Origin: an uncultured Eubacteriales bacterium
GTDB taxonomy: Bacteria > Bacillota > Clostridia > Christensenellales > Pumilibacteraceae
DNA: 5,371 nt
Reading direction: 5' to 3'
NCBI GenBank assembly: GCA_900555875.1
Contig: USNB01000094.1
Location: 1-5,371 of the forward strand
The position numbers and the translations under genes were made by a program. Shown in pieces: positions 1 to 5,334 of the stretch. Every line of letters begins with the position of its first letter. Positions within the stretch are counted from its first letter, which is position 1. The notes under the pieces were generated by a model. It was not told where the DNA came from. It did not search any database and was given only the letters and a program-made list of their open reading frames with translations.

Positions 1-118
1 GTCCCGTGCCCTCCGCCCCCAGCATCGCCATGAGCGGCAGCTTATGCACCGCTCCGAGCAGCTTGGAGATCACGCCTGCCGCCGCCAAAAATCCCGCAGA
101 TCCGAGAAATTTCTTCAT
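1..118 (-). CDS. SpoVB/MurJ-like polysaccharide or lipid flippase, N-terminal fragment
   Basis: Only the first 39 codons are in the window; the gene continues past the left edge. The peptide begins MKKFLGSAGFLAAAGVISKL and continues LLGAVHKLPLMAMLGAEGTG. This matches the start of the MATE/MOP-superfamily flippases related to SpoVB and MurJ: a short basic N-terminus, a first membrane helix containing a G-x-I-x-K-x-L-G-A pattern, then a P-L-x-x-x-L-G-x-E-G-x-G motif. Family members are inner-membrane proteins with about 12-14 helices that move lipid-linked sugar precursors across the membrane; SpoVB itself acts in spore cortex formation. The substrate cannot be told from this fragment. The ATG at 118 is chosen because the Lys-Lys-helix start is typical and a TGA lies in frame about 70 bases upstream. 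No good Shine-Dalgarno precedes it; an in-frame TTG 13 codons upstream is a weaker alternative. The gene is divergent from the AbrB-ABC operon. Confidence 0.8.
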   Translation of the reverse strand, partial: MKKFLGSAGFLAAAGVISKLLGAVHKLPLMAMLGAEGTG

Positions 119-198
119 ATTACTATTATGCGCCGTTCCGCTGAAGATCTTTCGCAAAAGCCGCGGCTCATTTGCCGCCGCTCACGGATGCCGTCCGC

Positions 199-228
199 AA
201 AATAAGAACTTCCGAGCCATCCGATCAA
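199..228 (-). promoter_or_regulatory. possible weak promoter for the SpoVB-like gene
   Basis: On the minus strand TTGATC (228-223) is followed after 18 bases by TATTTT (204-199). Each hexamer matches the sigma-A consensus at four of six positions. The position, about 80 bases before the flippase start and back to back with the operon promoter at 242, is sensible, but hexamers of this quality occur often by chance. Confidence 0.3.
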
Positions 229-241
229 CATATAAAACCTA

Positions 242-270
242 TTGACATATAAAATCGCGTATGGTATAAT
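242..270 (+). promoter_or_regulatory. perfect consensus sigma-A promoter with extended -10 for the AbrB-ABC operon
   Basis: TTGACA at 242-247, a 17-base spacer, and TATAAT at 265-270, preceded by TGG (extended -10 TGn motif). Both hexamers and the spacing match the housekeeping consensus exactly. Transcription should start near 277, leaving a leader of about 37 bases before the AbrB start codon. Such an unusually strong promoter for a regulator-exporter operon fits with repression at the overlapping inverted repeat. Confidence 0.9.
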
Positions 271-299
271 AAGTAAGAAAAGTAATACTAATTATACCA
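262..299. promoter_or_regulatory. probable operator: 14-bp inverted repeat over the -10 and transcription start
   Basis: TGGTATAATAAGTA at 262-275 and TACTAATTATACCA at 286-299 are inverted repeats matching at 13 of 14 positions, separated by 10 bases. The left arm contains the whole -10 hexamer; the right arm ends just before the Shine-Dalgarno. Because transcription should begin near 277, the left arm would be mostly absent from the RNA, so this reads as a DNA operator rather than an RNA hairpin. A short direct repeat, AAGTAA at 271-276 and 280-285, lies inside. The most economical binder is the AbrB-type protein encoded just downstream, but that is inference. Confidence 0.7.
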
Positions 300-300
300 C

Positions 301-306
301 AAGGAG
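301..306 (+). promoter_or_regulatory. ribosome binding site deciding the AbrB start
   Basis: AAGGAG seven bases before the ATG at 314. It fixes the start there, rather than at an in-frame TTG at 242, which is the -35 hexamer and lies upstream of the transcription start. Confidence 0.9.
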
Positions 307-313
307 CAAGATC

Positions 314-541
314 ATGGTGAATTTCCCGGAAGGTAAATTTCTTGCCACCGTAAAGATAGGTCCCAAAGGACAGATCGTCATTCCGAAAGAAGTGCGGGAT
401 ATGTTTTCGCTTGGTCCGGGCGATCAGTTGATCCTGATGGCAGACAAAGGACAAGGCATTGCCTTGCAGCCGTTTTCCTATGCGGAATCGTTCTGGAATG
501 CAGTCAATCATGTCAAAAACGGAGATGACGGACAAAAATGA
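314..541 (+). CDS. AbrB/MazE/SpoVT-family transcriptional regulator
   Basis: A 75-aa protein. Residues 8-53 form a SpoVT-AbrB swapped-hairpin DNA-binding domain, shown by the core GPKGQIVIPKEVRDMF (16-31) followed by the turn LGPGDQL (33-39) and a final strand around 46-53. Family members dimerise through this domain and bind AT-rich or palindromic promoter DNA; they include transition-state regulators and MazE-type antitoxins. The tail (54-75) is short and polar, with one aromatic patch (SFWNAV). There is no toxin gene next to it. Instead its stop codon overlaps the start of an ABC ATPase (ATGA, 538-541), so it is best read as the local regulator of an exporter operon, probably acting on the inverted repeat in its own promoter. 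What signal it senses, if any, is not visible. The start is supported by AAGGAG at 301-306. Confidence 0.88.
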   Translation: MVNFPEGKFLATVKIGPKGQIVIPKEVRDMFSLGPGDQLILMADKGQGIALQPFSYAESFWNAVNHVKNGDDGQK

Positions 542-1398
542 ATGCACTTGAAGTAAAAGAACTGACGAAGATCTATCCCGGATTTACTCTGGATAAAGTC
601 AGTTTTTGCGTGCCGCACGGACATATATGCGGGCTTATCGGCAGAAACGGCGCAGGAAAAAGTACGACCATAAAAGGCATCCTCAGGCTTATCGCGACAG
701 AAGGAGACGTCACCGTCTACGGCAAAGATATTCATAAAGACGAAATGATCGCCAAGCAGATGATCGGTTATGTCGGAGGCGGCTTTCGATATTATCCCAT
801 GAACACGCTTGCCGCTGTCCGCAAAGCATACTCGCCTTTTTATCCGGCATGGGATCAGAGCAGATACGAAAAATTCCTTGCGCAGTTTGAACTTTCCGAA
901 AGAAAAAAAGTAAAAGAGCTTTCCGAAGGCATGAAAGTAAAATTTGCGCTCGCCCTCGCCCTTTCGCACGAAGCAAAATTGCTCGTCATGGACGAACCGA
1001 CGAGCGGACTCGATCCTCTTTCGCGCGAAGAGTTTTGCGACATCGTTTTGCAGCTTGTACGCGACGAAGGCGTTTCCGTTCTCTTTTCCACGCATATCAC
1101 ATCCGACCTGATGCGGATCGCCGATGACGTCGTTTATATTTCGCAGGGTAAAGTCATTACCGCGTGTCCGCTGAAAGAACTGCTCGACAAATATATGTTA
1201 GCGCGTTTTTCTTCTCTTGCCGACGCGACCGCCGCGAATGCCATCGGCGTCAAATCGGTAAAAGAGGGATTCGAAGGCCTGCTCCCGCGCGATGCTCAAA
1301 TGCCAAAAACTGCCGCGGTCACAGATGCGACGATCGACAATATAATAGTTCATCTGGAAAAGGCAAACGAGGAAAAAAGGTATGCTGAATCTCATTAA
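538..1398 (+). CDS. ABC transporter ATP-binding protein (YtrB/BcrA-like, ABC-2 exporter type)
   Basis: A 286-aa cytoplasmic ATPase expected to pair with the permease that follows. Visible motifs: Walker A GRNGAGKST (35-43), signature LSEGM (128-132, replacing LSGGQ), Walker B LLVMDEP (148-154) with catalytic Glu153, D-loop SGLD (156-159), and the switch His186 in FSTHI. The stretch YPAWD (102-106) followed by FELSERKKVKELSEGMKVKF is characteristic of the small ABC-2 exporters of the YtrB/BcrA kind. The Q-loop is atypical: IGYVGGGFRYYP (76-87) has no glutamine at the expected place. Residues from about 215 form a C-terminal extension as in many drug- or peptide-export ATPases. The start overlaps the AbrB stop by 4 bases with only a weak Shine-Dalgarno, so translational coupling is likely. 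The end overlaps the permease by 17 bases. Substrate unknown; antimicrobial peptide or lipid-active compound export is a family-based guess. Confidence 0.93.
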   Translation: MNALEVKELTKIYPGFTLDKVSFCVPHGHICGLIGRNGAGKSTTIKGILRLIATEGDVTVYGKDIHKDEMIAKQMIGYVGGGFRYYPMNTLAAVRKAYSPFYPAWDQSRYEKFLAQFELSERKKVKELSEGMKVKFALALALSHEAKLLVMDEPTSGLDPLSREEFCDIVLQLVRDEGVSVLFSTHITSDLMRIADDVVYISQGKVITACPLKELLDKYMLARFSSLADATAANAIGVKSVKEGFEGLLPRDAQMPKTAAVTDATIDNIIVHLEKANEEKRYAESH

Positions 1399-2038
1399 AA
1401 AAGAAATAAGTTTATGTCTGCACCCTACGGCTTTTATCTTTCTTTTCTTTGCCGCGCTTGTGTTCGTGCCGAATTATCCGTACGAAGTCATCTTCTTTTT
1501 CTCCTGTCTTTCGGTATTTTTCTGTTGTATGATGTCAAGGGAAAACGGAGATATCGCGTTCTCCTGCGCATTGCCCGTGAAAAAGGAGCACATCCCCAAA
1601 GCTAAAATACTGGTCGCGATCGGACTGCAGTGCATCATTTTATTGCTCGCAGGGGCAGCGGGCGCCGTCAAAGGAGCAGTTCTGCCTGCGGAACAGTACG
1701 TCAATCAAGCGGGAATATCGGCAAATATCGTCCTCGTCGGAAACGGCGCGATCCTGCTCGGCATATTCAATCTGATCTTCTTCCCACGCTATTTCAAAAA
1801 ACCGGACAAAATCGGTGTTCCGTTCACAATAAGCGCGGTCGTCATATTCCTGCTGATCGGAGTCTTCATCGTATTACGATGGGCAACGCCTCTGTATTCC
1901 GAAACGCTGAACGGACTTAATTCCGTAAATACGGGAGCAAAAGCGGCAGCTTTGAGTATAGGGACAGCCATTTATATCATCTTATCTGCCATAAGCTGCA
2001 AACTATCGATGAAACATTTTCGGCGAGTGGATTTATAA
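1382..2038 (+). CDS. ABC-2-type transporter permease, six membrane helices
   Basis: A 218-aa integral membrane protein, the partner of the preceding ATPase. Hydrophobic segments are visible near residues 14-31, 34-50, 76-96, 113-134, 146-167 and 187-206, giving six predicted helices. Between helices 2 and 3 is a conserved-looking cytoplasmic segment, ENGDIAFSCALPVKKEHIPK (54-73). It resembles the N-x-D-x-x-x-x-x-L-P-V-x-(R/K)-x-x-x-x-x-x-K pattern of the ABC2_membrane_5 permeases, where it likely forms the coupling region. The start overlaps the ATPase end by 17 bases and is preceded by GAGGA eight bases upstream, well placed for initiation. The length is usual for this family. One ATPase and one small permease suggest a homodimeric export complex. 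The transported compound cannot be inferred. Transcription probably ends at the hairpin at 2149-2175. Confidence 0.88.
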   Translation: MLNLIKKEISLCLHPTAFIFLFFAALVFVPNYPYEVIFFFSCLSVFFCCMMSRENGDIAFSCALPVKKEHIPKAKILVAIGLQCIILLLAGAAGAVKGAVLPAEQYVNQAGISANIVLVGNGAILLGIFNLIFFPRYFKKPDKIGVPFTISAVVIFLLIGVFIVLRWATPLYSETLNGLNSVNTGAKAAALSIGTAIYIILSAISCKLSMKHFRRVDL

Positions 2039-2109
2039 ATATATTTACGGCAATCGCTTATAACGCCGCCTTGTTCTTTCGCCGCGATAACGCGCCCTTT
2101 GAACTGCTC

Positions 2110-2140
2110 GTAAAGCCCTGTCTCAACGGCGGGGTTTTAC
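2110..2140 (+). other. weak hairpin in the convergent intergenic region
   Basis: GTAAAGCCC (2110-2118) can pair with GGGTTTTAC (2132-2140) over nine base pairs including one G-U, with a 13-base loop. No T-run follows, so it is not by itself a terminator. The rest of 2039-2109 contains no recognisable gene. It has two similar short strings, ATAACGCCGCC and ATAACGCGCCC, about 26 bases apart. Meaning unknown. Confidence 0.4.
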
Positions 2141-2148
2141 GATTACGA

Positions 2149-2175
2149 AAAACGGAAGGCAAAGCCTTCCGTTTT
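2149..2175. terminator. bidirectional intrinsic terminator between the exporter operon and rpsI
   Basis: AAAACGGAAGGC (2149-2160), loop AAA, GCCTTCCGTTTT (2164-2175): a perfect 12-bp stem whose ends provide a T-run on either strand (TTTT on plus, TTTTT on minus). It sits 110 bases after the permease stop and 26 bases after the rpsI stop, so it can end both convergent transcripts. Confidence 0.9.
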
Positions 2176-2201
2176 GTGTAAATGCAATTCGTATATTCCG
2201 A

Positions 2202-2615
2202 TCATCTCTTCGAGAACTGAGGAGCCTTACGAGCCTTCTTGAGACCGTACTTCTTTCTCTCCTTCATTCTCGGATCGCGGGTAAGGAATCCCGCCTTCTT
2301 GAGCGCGGGCTTATTGGCTTCGTCGAGCTCGACGAGCGCACGCGCTATACCGTGACGGATCGCTCCCGCCTGTCCCGTAGCGCCGCCGCCGCTGACGTTC
2401 ACGAATATATCCAGCTTGCCGGTGGACTCGGTGAGCACGAGCGGCTGATTGACGATGAGCTTGAGGGTCTCGAGACCGAAGTAATCGTCAAGCGAACGCT
2501 TGTTTATCTGCACCACGCCGCTGCCGGGCATGAGACGTACACGGGCGACTGCCTTCTTGCGGCGTCCCGTTCCCCAGAACTGTAATTTCTTCTTAACGTT
2601 TTTCGTTGCTGACAT
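2202..2615 (-). CDS. rpsI: 30S ribosomal protein S9 (uS9)
   Basis: A 137-aa protein that is full length for the family (about 130) with roughly seven extra N-terminal residues. The family hallmarks are clear: GTGRRKKAVARVRL (15-28) near the N-terminus, a central Gly-rich VSGGGATGQAGAIRHGIARA (73-92), and the basic C-terminus ending KAPQFSKR, whose final Ser-Lys-Arg reaches the P-site tRNA in known ribosome structures. It is a component of the 30S head. The start codon follows AAGGAGAT (2628-2621) at good spacing. That ribosome binding site overlaps the stop codon of rplM; only 11 bases separate the two genes, the near-universal bacterial rplM-rpsI arrangement, and coupled translation is likely. 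Transcription should come from the promoter before rplM and stop at 2149-2175. Confidence 0.98.
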   Translation of the reverse strand: MSATKNVKKKLQFWGTGRRKKAVARVRLMPGSGVVQINKRSLDDYFGLETLKLIVNQPLVLTESTGKLDIFVNVSGGGATGQAGAIRHGIARALVELDEANKPALKKAGFLTRDPRMKERKKYGLKKARKAPQFSKR

Positions 2616-2626
2616 GGGGGATCTCC

Positions 2627-3124
2627 TTATTTAACGAGCGGCAGGATCTCGGGCTTCTGTGCCTCGTGACCGTGCGACGCGTCCTTGTAGACGCGGAGTT
2701 TCTTGAGCATCTTTCTGCCGAGAGCATTCTTGGGAAGCATGCCCTTTACGGCGTCGTACACCGCTTTGTCCGAAGACTCTGCCATGTACTGCTTATAGCT
2801 CTTTTCTTTAAGTCCGCCCATATAACCGGAATGCGTCCTCTTCATCTTCTGCTCGAGCTTATTGCCCGTGAGCACGACTTTATCGCTGTTGATGACGATG
2901 ACGTAATCTCCGCAATCCATGTTGGGTGTAAACAGCGGTTTGTTCTTGCCGCGAAGCACCGCAGCCACCTGGCTGGCGAGTCTGCCGAGAGGCATTCCCT
3001 CTCCGTCGGCGATGTACCACTTCTTCTCCACATAAGCGGGAGAATCCTTCTTGGCGGGGTCGACGGTCGCAACGATCGTTCTTCCCGGTCTTGCCGCCTT
3101 TACAGTCGTCTTGTTCTCTGCCAT
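2627..3124 (-). CDS. rplM: 50S ribosomal protein L13 (uL13)
   Basis: A 165-aa protein of the large ribosomal subunit, an early 23S rRNA-binding assembly protein. The conserved core begins at KKWYIADGEGMPLGRLASQVA (34-54). It continues through NKPLFTPNMDCGDYVIVIN (61-79), DKVVLTGNKLEQKMKRTHSGYMGG (81-104) and GMLPKNALGRKMLKKLRVY (128-146), and ends GHEAQKPEILPL. Most family members are about 142-150 aa; here about 20 basic and polar residues (MAENKTTVKAARPGRTIVAT and a few more) precede the core. The ATG at 3124 is chosen because GAGGAT lies just upstream of it. The longer open frame reaching 3259 would begin inside the promoter and is rejected. First gene of the rplM-rpsI operon; its stop TAA overlaps the rpsI ribosome binding site. 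Confidence 0.97.
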   Translation of the reverse strand: MAENKTTVKAARPGRTIVATVDPAKKDSPAYVEKKWYIADGEGMPLGRLASQVAAVLRGKNKPLFTPNMDCGDYVIVINSDKVVLTGNKLEQKMKRTHSGYMGGLKEKSYKQYMAESSDKAVYDAVKGMLPKNALGRKMLKKLRVYKDASHGHEAQKPEILPLVK

Positions 3125-3224
3125 TTTATCCTCATTGCGCGGTCCGGCGCATTTCACGCTACGCCGCCGCATAAGCCGCATAAAACCGACGGGGCATGTC
3201 GGTTTTACGCAAATTATTTCAATC
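3125..3224 (-). promoter_or_regulatory. structured 5' leader of rplM, candidate L13-type autoregulatory leader
   Basis: About 100 bases between the predicted transcription start (near 3224) and the rplM start. It contains a perfect 10-bp hairpin, TAAAACCGAC (3207-3198) with GTCGGTTTTA (3190-3181) and a 7-base loop. A second GC-rich stem follows, GGCGTA with TGCGCC, extended by GCGG with CCGC; then comes the free GAGGAT ribosome binding site. Bacillota are known to carry an L13 leader RNA before rplM. I could not check whether this one matches that covariance model. Confidence 0.5.
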
Positions 3225-3230
3225 TTGTCT

Positions 3231-3259
3231 ATTTTATTACATCCGCGCCCTATTGTCAA
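3231..3259 (-). promoter_or_regulatory. sigma-A promoter for rplM-rpsI
   Basis: On the minus strand TTGACA (3259-3254), a 17-base spacer and TAAAAT (3236-3231): perfect -35, five of six at -10, ideal spacing. It starts 38 bases after the stop codon of the lipoprotein gene upstream, so the ribosomal pair has its own strong promoter. Confidence 0.88.
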
Positions 3260-3297
3260 GCGATTTAGGGATGTTTTTCAAAAGCGTCCGGCTGCTC

Positions 3298-5334
3298 TCA
3301 GGTAAACGTGCTGTCGTCCGGCATAACGCCTTCGTCCGTTCCCTCTTCCTCATCCTCGGTGTAATCGTCCCAAGAAGAATGATCGTGAAGGAAGTTGAGG
3401 CAGTTATGATCGTAACAGGTTATCGCCGGCTTTTCGGAATATACCACGTCGCTTATCATAAGATTGACCGTGCTCGCGCTCTCCCACCTGCCGCTCACCT
3501 TGTTGAGGTACATGTAATCCGCCATCGAACCGCCGTAGGTGCCGAAATACGAAACATAAGTCTCTTCGGTGTCGGCAGTCGCTCCGGTCACCTCACCGAA
3601 ATCGAGAGTAACGAAATCGATGGAGAACGGGGTCGTCGTGGGCGCTACGCCGATATTGAGTATGGTAGCCGTCTGATACGTGAAATCCTGATATGCCGAC
3701 GCGGACACGAATGCCGTAACGGTTCCGGAGCTGTCCTCGTCGTCCGTCGTCGTATCGTCCTCCGTATCCTCTTCCGTCGTCTCGAGAGTGCAGTATATCC
3801 TGCCGTCGTTATAACCGACGAGAGTGATCGTGCCGTTATAGACCTGCGTCCTGCCCGTCGCCGTCACACGGTATATGCCGTTAGAGTTTGCGCCCATGAA
3901 GCAGGGAGCTTTCATATCGTTGGAGTCCTGCGGAATGGGAAGGATGGTCGTATATTCGGACGTATCGCTGCAAAGTACGGGATCGAACTCGTTCATCGGC
4001 GGAGCGATATCGCTGTCGGGATCGGCGGGATCGTATACGTACGTATCGTCATATTCGTGGAGCTGTGCGTACAGGCTGTTTATAAGCAGACCCGTGCTGC
4101 CGCTCGCAAGCGTTTTGGTGTAATACAGATAGCCGCCTTCGAGACCGAGCACCGAAATGCTGCCCGTAGTCGCCGTATCTATAGCGTAACGGGCGTCCTC
4201 TTGTCCCTGCGAAGCATCGACGGGAACCATTTCCAGAGTCACGCCGTCGGGATTGTTGTCATCCGACGTGTTTTCACGCGTGAAATAAATGAAGTTATTG
4301 GCGCTCGTTTCGTTCTCGTCGGGGATATAGGTCTCCGAGACATAGAAGTATGCGTCGGTCACTCCCTCCATAAGTTCATAATTATCTACCACATTCGTAC
4401 CGGAGATGCGATTTATGACTATATATCCGGTGAGGACTCCCGCCTCCTCGTCGTCGGCATTTGCATAATATCTCTCGAACGTGGCGAGATATACGTAATC
4501 GCCGACCTTATAATACGCATAAGGAAGGGCGTTGTTCACTTCCGTGGCGGTATACAGCTCGGTGAGCGAACCGGTACCGAGGTTATATGCCCAGAACGAC
4601 GTGCGGTCATACTCGACATTGCCTTCCGTGTCGTGATCCGTACTCGGCGACGCGAAGTAAATTATATTGTCATATATCCAGAACCCGCCGTCGTAACCGG
4701 ACGTACCCACTTTTTTGCTCACGACCCGTTCGGAGGTCACGCGCCATTCGCCGGCTTCTCCCGCAGTGGGAACGAAGTTCTGACGCGTTCTGCCTTCGGA
4801 ATCGGTATATGTCGGCTGTTCGCTGCCGTCTTCGTTACCTATCGTGTATTCGCCCAGCTGTATATAATCGAGTATCTCGTGCTCGAAGTCGAGAACGTCG
4901 TACAGCGTCGTCGAGCGCGCAGCCGAACGTTCGTAATCGTCTTCGTCGAAGCCCGTATCGCCTTCGTTATCCGGATCCGCAAAACGAGCGTCGTCCGCAT
5001 ACTCCTCGAGCACGGCGTTTCGCGCTTCGTCAAGGGTATCGGGTCTGTCCCAATCGATGGTCGTGCGGTAGATACCTCCCTTCACGACACTGCCGGCAAC
5101 GTTCGTCGTACCGCTCTCGTCGGTATAATCGGGTATACCGTTGATGAAGTATACGTAGTCGCCGTACTGCACTGCGGTGCCGCCGTTGGAATACACTGCG
5201 GTACTGGTATTGGAAGGACCGTCGGGCTCCGAAGGATCATTCGTTGCGCAGCCTGTAAATACCGCACATACGCTGCTTGCCATTATCGCGATCGCAAATA
5301 CTATCGCTGCGGCTTTCTTGGTGATCTTACTCAT
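3298..5334 (-). CDS. large acidic secreted lipoprotein, beta-propeller-like, function unknown
   Basis: 678 aa. The N-terminus has a basic patch (MSKITKK), a hydrophobic stretch (8-26) and a lipobox FTGC with Cys29, so it should be a lipid-anchored protein outside the membrane; Phe at -3 is less common than Leu. A short motif of the form G-(D/G)-x-(I/V/L)-Y-(F/Y/L) recurs: YGDYVYFING (57-66), DNIIYFAS (222-229), VGDYVYLATF (277-286), NFIYFTRE (347-354), GGYLYYTK (400-407), NDGRIYCTLE (509-518), ADYMYLNK (605-612). The recurrence suggests beta-propeller blades, as in DUF5050-like lipoproteins. There are acidic insertions (about 100-137), a Thr/Asp/Glu-rich linker (519-536), a Cys/His cluster (C640, H643, C645, H650, H652) and an acidic tail (653-674). 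The ATG at 5334 gives a proper signal peptide; GGAG lies upstream but 13 bases away. No terminator is evident before rplM. I do not recognise a specific family or role. Confidence 0.85.
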   Translation of the reverse strand: MSKITKKAAAIVFAIAIMASSVCAVFTGCATNDPSEPDGPSNTSTAVYSNGGTAVQYGDYVYFINGIPDYTDESGTTNVAGSVVKGGIYRTTIDWDRPDTLDEARNAVLEEYADDARFADPDNEGDTGFDEDDYERSAARSTTLYDVLDFEHEILDYIQLGEYTIGNEDGSEQPTYTDSEGRTRQNFVPTAGEAGEWRVTSERVVSKKVGTSGYDGGFWIYDNIIYFASPSTDHDTEGNVEYDRTSFWAYNLGTGSLTELYTATEVNNALPYAYYKVGDYVYLATFERYYANADDEEAGVLTGYIVINRISGTNVVDNYELMEGVTDAYFYVSETYIPDENETSANNFIYFTRENTSDDNNPDGVTLEMVPVDASQGQEDARYAIDTATTGSISVLGLEGGYLYYTKTLASGSTGLLINSLYAQLHEYDDTYVYDPADPDSDIAPPMNEFDPVLCSDTSEYTTILPIPQDSNDMKAPCFMGANSNGIYRVTATGRTQVYNGTITLVGYNDGRIYCTLETTEEDTEDDTTTDDEDSSGTVTAFVSASAYQDFTYQTATILNIGVAPTTTPFSIDFVTLDFGEVTGATADTEETYVSYFGTYGGSMADYMYLNKVSGRWESASTVNLMISDVVYSEKPAITCYDHNCLNFLHDHSSWDDYTEDEEEGTDEGVMPDDSTFT

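Noticed and set aside
160..182. GC-rich stem (GCGGC with GCCGC) in the flippase leader, possible attenuator
   Set aside because: The stem is only five pairs with several alternative pairings and a poor T-run; not enough for an attenuator.
6..245. Plus-strand open frame of 79 codons at the left edge
   Set aside because: It is antisense to a convincing flippase N-terminus, has low-complexity Ala/Pro/Ser composition and lacks a ribosome binding site.
242..313. N-terminal extension of the AbrB protein from a TTG at 242
   Set aside because: That TTG is the -35 hexamer of the promoter, and the segment is upstream of the likely transcription start. AAGGAG points to the ATG at 314.
314..541. AbrB-type protein as an antitoxin of a toxin-antitoxin pair
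   Set aside because: No toxin-like gene (MazF, PIN or similar) is adjacent; the next gene is an ABC ATPase overlapping it.
508..1100. Several minus-strand open frames inside the ATPase gene
   Set aside because: They are shadows of the ABC ATPase, whose motifs are unambiguous; their translations resemble no family.
3125..3259. 45-residue extension of L13 from the first possible start
   Set aside because: It would begin within the promoter -35 and run through the leader hairpins. The ribosome binding site supports the ATG at 3124.
2606..3305. Plus-strand open frames of 220 and 84 codons opposite rplM
   Set aside because: They are antisense to the certain rplM gene and arise from its codon bias.
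4587..5144. Arg-rich plus-strand open frame of 185 codons opposite the lipoprotein
   Set aside because: The Arg/Ser/Tyr-rich composition is what the complement of Asp/Glu/Thr/Tyr-rich codons gives; no start signals.
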